Assembly: GCF_023053635.1 (NCBI RefSeq)
Contig: NC_086180.1
Location: 35,640,947-35,704,946 of the forward strand
Source of the DNA: Elgaria multicarinata webbii
Taxonomy: Eukaryota; Chordata; Lepidosauria; Squamata; Anguidae
Direction of reading: 5' to 3'
DNA length: 64,000 nucleotides
Every line of letters begins with the position of its first letter. Within the stretch, counting starts at the first letter, position 1. The position numbers and the translations under genes were made by a program. The notes under the pieces are model-generated. The model was not told the origin of the DNA, ran no database searches, and saw nothing but the letters and a program-made list of their open reading frames with translations. Of this stretch, positions 47,053 to 64,000 are shown one piece after another.

Positions 47053-47092
<40 letters not shown>

Positions 47093-47217
47093 GACAGACA
47101 CACAGTATACATTACTATGGGCAGTATCCAACTGATACCCACATGGATGTAACAGGAAGCTAGCACTTCCTAAAGCAAGTGCAAACAAGCAAAAATGCTT
47201 ATTTCTGGTACAGAACA
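46361..47217. other. Intron stretch with a (GT)n microsatellite
   Basis: A GT run of about 18 units lies at 47054-47090. Nothing else recognised. Confidence 0.5.
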
Positions 47218-47900
47218 GATCACAGAAGCATAGAAGCATAGAACAGTAGAAGGGACCTATAAGGCTATCATGTCCAACTCCTGCTCAATGCAGGAATCCA
47301 CCTTAAAGCAACCCTGACAGATGGTTGTCCAGCTGCCTCTTGAAGGCCTCTAGTGTGGGGGAGCCCACGACCTCCCTAGGGAATTGGTTCCATTGTCGTA
47401 CTGCTCTAACAGTCATGAAGTTTTTTCTCATGTCCAGCCGGAATCTGGTTTCCTGTAACTTGAGCCCATTATTCCGTGTCCTGCACTCTGGGATGATCGA
47501 GAAGAGATTCTGGCCCTCCTCTGTGTGGCAACCTTTCAAGTATTTGAAGAGTGCTATCATGTCTCCCCTCAATCTTCTCTTCTCCAGTCTAAACATGCCC
47601 AGTTCATTCAGTCTCTCCTCATAGGACTTTGTTTCCAGACCCCTGGTCAGTGAAGCTAGCAGAAGGGAGCTCTGCTGACCTGTCCCATTCCGGAAATGAG
47701 CATTTCAGCTCCTTTCTGGGTTGTTCTGGGAAACAATAGCTTCTTGTTTGTATTTCCTGCTTGTGCAAAACAAACAGCACAGGCACAGTGGCAGCATTGG
47801 ATACTGCCAAATGTCTTCAAGCAAAAGATGAAGCACTATCTTTCAGAGTAAACAAATACAGCTGGATGAGCAGAACCTTCAGCAATGTGCAATAAGAATT
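47218..47900 (-). mobile_element. CR1 3' part joined to a non-CR1 segment (composite 1)
   Basis: 47218-47645 is minus-strand CR1 with a readable coding tail: '[19 protein letters not shown]', '[20 protein letters not shown]', '[19 protein letters not shown]'. Just past 'GTTTCCAGACCCCTGG' it leaves the CR1 consensus and continues into 'TCAGTGAAGCTAGCAGAA' and, 170 bp later, 'CTTTCAGAGTAAACAAATAC' and 'AGCTGGATGAGCAGAACC'. The same junction and flank recur at 57670-58185. Confidence 0.75.
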
Positions 47901-48839
47901 ACTGCTCAGGCTGTAATCCTTGTTATGAAAATGAGCCGGCCATCTCTATCTTGCCTGTGTTCTCAACATGGTCAAATGCAACTATTTGGACTATTGTCCT
48001 ATGCTGATTAAACAGGAAATCTGACTGTCAATTTTGCACACTTAAATGGGTACTTTAAAATGTCTCTTTTACCAGATACAGATGCTACCAAAACAAACAA
48101 ACAAACAAAATACATTTAACCCGCTAAATACTATAGATGACGACATTTGCATAAACATCAATGTATGAACATCGCAGATTTATCATTTATCTTACTGGAA
48201 ATGAATTGTAAGAATATCATCCTTAGCTGATGGGTTGTGTCAAATTCTGCTACCAGTAAGTAGTTTATAATGAGTCCCAATCATACAATGATGACAGTTT
48301 AACAACGGCACATTATCTCTGCAAAATGAGAAGAATAAACTGCTTACAGATGCACACTTCATACCTATTCCTCACTGAGCAGTAAATTCCTCTTGATATG
48401 GTATAACTGAAACATTTCAAAAGCCTGCAAATAAATAAAGAAGGGTGCACTGCCAAGGTTAAAACAAATCAAAGCCAGACAAAAGATGTGTAAAGGAGTA
48501 ATTAAATGCATGAAGCCAAAGTAAAAAATGGGTTGCCTCAAATAAGAAAGGTGAGTCATGCAAAATGCAACTTTTTCTGCGACATTCTGAAAAGCTAAGT
48601 TTGAAAGCAGTTTTCTATTTGCTGATACGTGGTTGCAAAACTCAGGCCTGGGTTCCCAATCCAACCCAATCTGGGGTTTCCCAGGGCCTGTCTGGGAACT
48701 CACAGCCCCCATGGGCTTTTCAGGTGAAACTGTACAGTAAAAAAGTAGCCAAGGACAACTAGGTCACATGATAAGGTTGCGAGCTTACTAAGAGCTGAAT
48801 GACACATTCATAACTAATGTATAAAGTGAAAGAAGAAAG
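47901..48839. other. Intron stretch, nothing recognised
   Basis: No repeat terminus or exon recognised. A CAAACAAACAAACAAAA run lies near 48095. Confidence 0.4.
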
Positions 48840-49330
48840 CAGGACTTGATAATGAAATGCAACAGAGATAAATGTAAAGTCTTGCATTTATGCAGAAAAA
48901 AATCAAAAGCACTAGAGCATTACATGAAAAAAATGATCTAGGAGTCTTGGTGGATCACGAGGTGAATATGAGCCAGCGGTGCAATGCACTGGCTTAAAAA
49001 AAGAAAAAGCTAATGCAATCTTAGGCTGCATGAACTAACAAAAGTCCTGTGTCCAGATCACAGAAAATAATCATTGTGCTTTATTCTGTGCAATTAGAAC
49101 ACTGTGCCCATATTTTAAGAACGACATTGTTAAACCAGGAAAGGGCAACCAGGAAGATGAGGGAACTGGAAACCAAGTCCTCTGAAGAACAGTTGTAAGA
49201 CCAGGGAACGTTTAGCACAGAGAAGACCTGGAACGGTGTCATGCAGAAGATGGAGCAGGTTTGTTTTCTCTCTCTCTGGGGGCAGGACAAGAACCAAGGA
49301 GTGGCAATGGCAGGGAAGCAGATTTCAGCT
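48840..49330 (+). mobile_element. Decayed CR1 LINE, plus strand
   Basis: Plus-strand remnants of the CR1 RT tail: a translation like 'NRDKCKVLHL', then 'GAGTCTTGGTGGATCACGAG', 'ATGAGCCAGCGGTGCAATG', 'ACTGTGCCCATATTTTAAG' and 'GAACGTTTAGCACAGAGAAG'. Frames are heavily broken, so this is one of the older CR1 copies. It runs against the direction of PRDM5 transcription. Confidence 0.7.
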
Positions 49331-53640
<4,310 letters not shown>

Positions 53641-53820
53641 TGTTGTTGTTTATTCGTTCAGTCGCTTCCGACTCTTCGTGACTTCATGGACCAGCCCACG
53701 CCAGAGCTTTCTGTCGGCTGTCGCCACCCCCAGCTCCCCCAAGGTCAAGTCTGTCACCTGCAGAATATCATCCATCCATCTTGCCCTTGGTCGGCCCCTC
53801 TTCCTTTTGCCTTCCACTTG
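53641..53820 (-). mobile_element. BovB (RTE) LINE, 3' end
   Basis: The plus strand reads TTGTTGTTGTTTATTCGTTC then 'AGTCGCTTCCGACTCTTCGT' and 'GACTTCATGGACCAGCCC', the complement of the BovB terminus (GAAGAGTCGGAAGCGACTGA). It continues with 'CATCCATCCATCTTGCCC' and 'GGTCGGCCCCTCTTCC'. Only the last about 180 bp remain. BovB is abundant in squamates. Confidence 0.85.
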
Positions 53821-54884
53821 AAAGTGGAAAGTGGATGCCGTCTAGTTGTCCAATAAATAAATGGCTCACTCTATCTTTACATGTTGAAGATGACTGATAA
53901 GAAGTGGACATTTGAAGAAGGAAATCCTTGAGTAAAACCCTCCAAGAAGAAATAAATATAATGATCTCAGGAAACATTGGGCGGAGGCCCTCAAGAACCA
54001 GCACTTTCATTTTATTGTTTTCCATGTGTAATGTACTTGAACCTGCCAGGGATAGTGCCACTATCTGCAGTGCTCAGTAACCTCACTGCTAGGAAAGTAG
54101 ACAGAGGGTGCTTCCACACTTGGCATTTAGTGTGCACTTGTTAGGTTTGTTCACTCAGTTTTTACAGGGCATCCATATGACACTGTCATCCAATCATTGT
54201 CATTCTGTACTTTCCATGTGCTTCTTCTATCTTTTCCGGATTGCAAAAAATTTAACTTGTTCCAAAAGAAAAGAAGAGTACTGGATTTTCCACAGGTGTA
54301 GATGCTTTTAGTGCTGCTCTTCCATCTTTTTTTTAAAGTGTAGGGTTTTGATGTGGGTGGTGATGAATCGGGAAAGTGAACCCCAACACACATTCATTAT
54401 ACCTTTGGGGTGGGCACCAGCTTATGGACACCATTTATTGATTTTTAAACCAATGTTTAATTACCATTATAATTTTGGCTATAATTTTTGCTTGTTTGAA
54501 TGGTAGAAGACTCACATAGTTTTAAAAAAGGGTAGAAAGAACCATTTCATTGTCTGGATAGGTTGTTTCCCACTTCCCACTGAAAAGCTATCTTTAAATT
54601 CCCCAAGGATGGAAGTTTTATCTGCCCATTGAAATTAATGGAAAACTCCAATATTTTAATGTAGCTGTGACTTGGCACTATGTCCACCCAGCACCCAAAC
54701 CCCAAAAGGTAGCAGCAAAGTGAAGAACTCTTTATCTTACTATCTCAGTTCTTATTCAGTGTGAAATATTTTAAAAATAGCTCTAATAGAAATTTCAAAG
54801 CAAATGCAGTTCACTGTCCCCATAGCATGCATATTGAAAGAGTCTATGACTGGAAGAGTGTGGTTTATGACAGCCCTGCAGGAT
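53821..54884. other. Intron stretch, nothing recognised
   Basis: No repeat or exon recognised. Confidence 0.4.
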
Positions 54885-55250
54885 ACTCATAAGAACATAA
54901 GACGTGCCATGCTGGGAGATGCTCCAGCTCCTTAATCATTTTAGTTGCCCGTTTCTTTACTATTTCCAGCTCTATAATATCCTTTTTTAGGTGTGGTGAC
55001 CAGAACTGGACACAGTATTCTAAGTGTGGTCACATCATAGATTTGTATAAAGGCCATATGATACTAGCAGTTTTAGTCTCAATTCCTTTTCTTATAATGC
55101 CTAGCATGGAGTTTGCCTTCTTTACAGTGGCCACACACTGGGTGGACATTTTCATCAAGCTGTCCGCCACAATCCCAAGATCTCTTTCTTGTTTGGTCAC
55201 CGCCAGCTCACTTGTTTACATTGAACCACATCTGCCAGACTGAATATTGC
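54885..55250 (-). mobile_element. CR1 LINE, internally deleted 3' part
   Basis: Begins with the CR1 terminus ('AAGAACATAAGACGTGCC', ATGCTGG) and jumps directly to an inner block ('CCTTAATCATTTTAGTTGCC', 'GTGGTGACCAGAACTGGAC', 'CATAGATTTGTATAAAGGCC'). A few hundred bases of CR1 are therefore missing between the two. Confidence 0.75.
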
Positions 55251-55487
55251 AAAGCAGGATCTGAATAGTTTAGAACAACCCTGAAGTGTGGTACAGAGTT
55301 ATTAGCTCCCTACTGCAAGCTGAGCTGTAATGGAGAATGTAACTTACAACAACCCTGCAGTGTTATCCTTTGCTTTTATTCTCACATTACAGGTTGAGCT
55401 AAGAAAGTAATATATAACAACTTTGCTAAGTAGTTCTCTGTTGTACCTCGATTGCAGGTTGAGGACTGGTGTTGGGAGAGTATAAAC

Positions 55488-55543
55488 AGCCCAGAGAGCT
55501 TCGGCTATGGGGCTGTATATAAATTTAATAAATAAATAAATAT
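55488..55543 (+). mobile_element. Isolated L2 3' tail
   Basis: 'AGCCCAGAGAGCTTCGGCTA' and 'TGGGGCTGTATATAAATTTA' with an AATAAATAAATA end; about 55 bp only. Confidence 0.75.
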
Positions 55544-57125
55544 CTTACAGCACTCCCTTAATATAGTCTACGACAAGATAGAGATGGTTCTGAGGCTGGC
55601 CTCGATTCTGAGTTAAAACACACACACACACACACCCCTGCCCCTCAGAGTGCAGCAAATGTCCAGCCCCTACCCGAACAAGACATACACCCAGGAAGGT
55701 CTTTTGCATGCTCCATTAACTTCTATGCAGACTTGTTGCCCTTGTTCAAAAGCCAAATCAGATGTTGTCAATATGACGTAAGACTCAAGTTGGAGCAAGG
55801 ACACCTGCCTTTGATGATGGCTTTTTTTCTTCCCCCTCAGCCACAGGCTTCGGTAGCACATGCACACCAGAGATACACTGCAGGTTTTTGTTGCAGGGTC
55901 CCACTTTTTATGTTAATCAGCTGTTCCTACAAATGTCAGTGTATGGCTGTTGAGTAGAATGGAGCCCTTTATGACTTCCACTAATAGGGCTGGTTCACAC
56001 ATGCATGTTTATCACTCACTGACTGCTGGCATTGGCTGCGGTCAGATAGGGAAGGAGCAAAGCGCAAGAAGGAAAGAGGATGGTAGCAAGGAGAGTTTTT
56101 TCCTGCTTGATGCTTTAATATATGGCCCAGGTATGTGTTTTCAGTGTGTTGGTTTCCACAAAAGAGGAAGGTTAAAGAGTTGCCTTTATTACATATGCTT
56201 TGATTTATGATGATCATATTTTATATTTACTAAGCTACTTAACGATTGGGACAACTAGTCATACTCCCTACTCCCATCAATAAATGCAAACAGATGTCAT
56301 TCTTTTACTTTGGTGAGTGGAAGTTGTTGCTTGTACAATCTGATAGGTGCTCCATAAACAGTTGGAATTTACAGTCCAGCAGCCTTTCATTGCCTGTGAA
56401 ATCAGGTTGTTGTTGTTTTATTAATTTCTGGATGACCTTCTGTTTGCTTATAGTTCAGCTATCCTCCATCCCCTTTTCTGTGTTTTTCAATCTTTTCATC
56501 TTTGTTTTAATGTCTTCCGTGTCCCCATTGTCCTTCCTAATGACATTGATTCTCTTTCCAAAATTGTTGCCATAGTTTTTATCTTTATGTTTTGTATAGA
56601 TTTACTATTGTGGAGCAGGCAACATATTTTTTTCCAAATTGTGAATGTTCTCTCTGCTTGAAATATGTTACTTCTAACAAAAACTAAGATGGCTGTTATT
56701 ATTGTTATTTACAGTGCTTGCTTTAGTTTTGTGGTATAATTTCTTTAAGAGAGGCCAACTTTGAAAAAATAAGTTATTCCTCTGTGCTTACTCTGAGCAG
56801 CTAGGATGTCCCTACTGGCATGTGGTACCCTCCCTCTCAAGGAATCATACCACCTCAGTATGAACATGCTTGTTTGTAAGAATACTCATGTCAAAATCTT
56901 CCGGCATGTGGAAAACAAACATCTAATTTTCACTAAAATTAGATGAAGAACTAAACCTCCATCTGGACTATACCATAGCAGAAAGGAGGGGGCTGTCGTA
57001 ACCTAATGTTTTCCCCTAGAAAAACGCGGTAACAATTCTCAACATAGAAAATTAGATATCAAGTGAAGTGTTGTTTTTAGTATAACATTCTCCCTGGCAT
57101 GCTAGATTTTGTATGTAAAATATCA
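55544..57125. other. Intron stretch with a (CA)n run
   Basis: A short CA run lies at 55617-55636. Nothing else recognised. The 109-codon plus-strand frame at 56246-56575 is antisense to the gene and hydrophobic-rich, without a domain. Confidence 0.4.

Positions 57126-57171
<46 letters not shown>
57126..57171 (+). repeat. (AC)n microsatellite
   Basis: About 23 uninterrupted AC units. Confidence 0.95.
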
Positions 57172-57173
<2 letters not shown>

Positions 57174-57669
57174 GGGAGCAGCAGGGATGAGCAAACAAGC
57201 AATATTCAAGATTCCCAGGATCCTCGGAACATCGTCTTGCCACTTGCCTCATGCCTGATTCCTCTTAGCACTTGCGCTTGCAAACGGCAAATTTGTGCAA
57301 ATTGAGCAACGATCAAATGGGACAATGTGGGGAAAATATGCTGTGCTGTCAATGGGGCATGACTTTAGTGAGTACAGGGTTTTAGCGCAAGTGTGCTCTT
57401 CCCGTCCTGCCCACGAGCCTACTCAATTTTGACTATTTTGCCAACACATTTTCACCAGTGCAGAAGCTGCATCAACAGGATGTCCCACATTGCTAAGCAG
57501 TTCCAACAGTGTTTCTTTTGTGGAGAGGCCATATCTGGTGTTTGTTTATTACATTTTTATACTGCCCAATAGCGAAGTTAGCAGGGTTTCACCATATCCT
57601 ATAGCCCAGGGATAACTGTGAACCTCCAGATTGTGGCCTACAACTCTTGGGGTCTGGCATTGAGAGTTT
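57172..57669. other. Intron stretch with small repeat remnants
   Basis: About 57538-57578 is a fragment of the L2 tail in minus orientation ('TTATTACATTTTTATACTGC'). About 57608-57660 is half of the ACTCCCATCAG-type palindromic repeat. Nothing else recognised. Confidence 0.5.
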
Positions 57670-58185
57670 GGGATAAATAGAATAGTAGAGTTGAATAGTA
57701 GAGTTGGGAGGGGCTTATAAGGCCATCGAATCCAACCCCCTGCTCAATGCAGGAATCCAACTTAAAGCATCCCTGATGGTAGACCAGCTGCCTCTTGAAG
57801 GCCTCTAGTGTGGGAGAGCCCATGACCTCCCTAGGGAATTGGTCCCATCATCATACTGCTCTAACAGTCAGGAGGTTTTCCTGATATTCAGCTGGAATCT
57901 GGTTTCCTGTAACTTGAACCCATTATTCCATGTCCTGCACTCTGAGATGATCGAGAAGAGATCCTGGCTTCCTCTGTGTGGCAACCTTTCCAGTATTTGA
58001 AGAGTGCTACCATGTCTTCCCTCAATCTTCTCTTCTCCAGGCTAAACATGCCCAGTTCTTTCAGTCTCTCCTCATAGGGCTTTGTTTCCAGACCCCTGGT
58101 CAGTGAAGCTAACAGAACAGAAGCTAACTTTCAGAGTAAACAAATACAGCTGGATGAGGAGAACCTTCAAGCAATGTGCACTAAC
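57670..58185 (-). mobile_element. CR1 3' part joined to a non-CR1 segment (composite 2)
   Basis: 57670-58100 is minus-strand CR1 ('GGAATCCAACTTAAAGC', 'GGCCTCTAGTGTGGGAGAGC', 'CATGTCCTGCACTCTGAG'). After 'GTTTCCAGACCCCTGG' it turns into 'TCAGTGAAGCTAACAGAA' and then 'CTTTCAGAGTAAACAAATAC' and 'AGCTGGATGAGGAGAACC', as in composite 1, but without about 180 bp of the middle. The CR1 3' ends of the two composites have different flanks. Confidence 0.75.
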
Positions 58186-58202
58186 CTGATTAAAGCTATC
58201 TA

Positions 58203-58340
58203 AGGTCCCAGTCCTCTGCATATTTGGACAGAAAAACACCCTACAATTCCTAGCATTCACTAGCCAATACTCTTGCTGAGGAATGCTGGGAGTCATACGA
58301 TGTTTTTCTGTCTAAACATGCATAGGATTAAGCCCTAAGT
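58203..58340. repeat. Fold-back interspersed repeat (GGAATGCTGG family)
   Basis: The left 'TGGACAGAAAAACACCC' and right 'GATGTTTTTCTGTCTAAACA' are near mirror images. The centre has 'CCTAGCATTC' facing 'GAATGCTGGGAG'. Related to 31755-31867. Confidence 0.65.
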
Positions 58341-62859
<4,519 letters not shown>

Positions 62860-63600
62860 TGCCCTACTGGATGACAGTTGCTTGGCAATCCTTCTGAATG
62901 CTTCAGTGGCTTTCAGTACCATCAACAATAGTATTGCCTGTCTAGAATGGAATTGCTTCTCCTGAAAGAAATGCATGTCTAGAATGGAAGTTAGCATCAC
63001 TTCTCTTCAATACTTCTATTCTTGCCTGGCAGCATTATCAGACTAATTGCCAGAATACCATCTTATGAAAGGACCATTTTATGAAAGAAACCATGTCATG
63101 AAGATTCCATCTTCTTACTGGATGTAACAACATCAATGCCAGCTCTTTACCTTTCACGGAACTCATGTCTACAGCAGCAGATGTCTTAGACAGCATCCAA
63201 CCAGTAATGGGCTAGTTAAACGATAATACACTGAAACTCAGTCCAGACAAGACAGAGGTGCTGATGGTATGTGGAACAGCCAACTGTAGAGTTGGAGTTA
63301 GACCTGTTCTTGATGTCATTGCATTTCCCCTAAGGATCATGTTTGCTGAGGGTGCTAAGTGGTGTTCATGGCAGAGATTACCATTCATCAACTTTGGACA
63401 ATGAATCAGCTGTATCTATTCTTCAGAAAAGATTAACTTTCTGTTTATCTATACCTTAGTAACCTCTAGGAGGTTACTACAGCCAAGGGTTATACATCGT
63501 TTGTCTCTTAAAAGCATTTGGAAATTTCAAGTGGTTTAGAATATGGTGGCTAGGTTAACTTATACCCATGCAAGGAACATTATCATACCAGTGGTTAAAC
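62860..63600 (+). mobile_element. Degraded L2 LINE coding remnant
   Basis: Plus-strand traces of L2 ORF2: 'LLNASVAFSTINNSI' (motif A region, catalytic Asp replaced), 'LKLSPDKTEVLMV' near 63235-63270, and 'VRPVLDVIAFPL' near 63300. They occur in the same order as 'LRLNPDKTEVLLVGG' and 'CPVLDGVALSLKD' in the intact copy at 5.9 kb. Frames are broken and the YADD block is not recognisable, so this copy is old. It runs opposite to PRDM5. Confidence 0.7.
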
Positions 63601-64000
63601 ATTGTCGATCTCCCTCGTGTATATTCCAAATTGGACTTGGAGCTTGAAGAAGAAGAAAAAGTAGACCAGCTAAGACAGGAAGTGGGGAGGAAATTCTCCA
63701 GGACTTTCCAGGAGTCTAGGAGGAATCTTCCCAGGAACTTATCAGACAAGAGGCCCAGGCTCAGAGATCATCCTCCCCACCCTTGAGAACTCAGCCTTTG
63801 TTGGAGTGGGAGGGAACATCAGAACTGACAGATCCCAGAGTCTGCTGCAAGGTCAAGGAGGTGGAGTTGAGAGGAGGTGGGAGGCAGTCTGTTAGGTTAG
63901 CTACTCACCAGAGGTTATAACTTGAAGACCTTCGCTGAAGGAAGGGTTCAGATAAAGTCTGTCGTGCACTGCAAGAAACTGTTATTTTAATTGATAGGAA
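63601..64000. other. Intron stretch at window edge, nothing recognised
   Basis: Purine-rich sequence without a recognised repeat terminus or exon. The 72-codon frame rich in E, K and R has no splice signals that I can support. Confidence 0.35.

Overview
The window is repeat-rich vertebrate nuclear DNA, most likely from a squamate reptile (lizard or snake). The evidence is a tRNA-derived SINE of the Sauria type with A/B boxes and a LINE-like 3' end, a BovB (RTE) LINE 3' end, many CR1 3' ends, several L2-clade LINEs with (AAATA)n-type tails, and small Harbinger-like and hAT-like DNA elements. There are no operons, bacterial signals or continuous host ORFs. Only one host gene is supported.

That gene lies on the minus strand at the right of the window: the last three coding exons of a C2H2 zinc-finger gene that I recognise as PRDM5. 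In transcription order they are 61681-61596, 52462-52358 and 43311-43147 (stop TAA at 43149-43147). The splice sites are canonical, the phases match and no lesion is visible. Together they encode 117 complete codons plus part of a glycine codon, covering the final four zinc fingers and the C-terminus. Two introns of about 9 kb separate them, and the intron upstream of the first exon runs off the right edge. Rightward of 43.1 kb the window is therefore PRDM5 intron; leftward it is downstream intergenic DNA, about 43 kb without a supportable host gene.

Intergenic region (1-42.7 kb): a non-LTR C-terminal fragment (1.4-2.2 kb), a long L2 copy with an unbroken 934-codon ORF (5.9-8.9 kb), a CR1 fragment next to it, a second L2-like LINE with one visible stop in its ORF (22.3-23.9 kb), many CR1/L2 fragments, tRNA-derived SINEs and several small elements with terminal inverted repeats. 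Near 37.6-40.3 kb lies a 2.6-kb element bounded by 14-bp inverted ends and a 7-bp target duplication. It carries a 129-bp tandem array with a 258-bp higher-order period, an internal direct duplication and a 33-bp minisatellite. A 704-bp C-rich Harbinger-like element (perfect 15-bp inverted ends, CAA target duplication) sits about 480 bp past the PRDM5 stop codon.

Intronic region (43.3-64 kb): a degenerate tandem array of about 183-bp units, some seven copies, split by a Sauria SINE (44.8-46.4 kb); two CR1-containing composites with the same unusual CR1 junction in adjacent introns (47.2 and 57.7 kb); a BovB 3' end; microsatellites; and a degraded L2 coding remnant (62.9-63.6 kb).

I found no evidence of a new gene system. 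The most unusual items are the 183-bp intronic array, the 2.6-kb composite element, the C-rich element just downstream of PRDM5, a three-copy hairpin-bearing element family, and the shared CR1 chimeras. Family names come from memory of repeat and protein families; no database search was possible.
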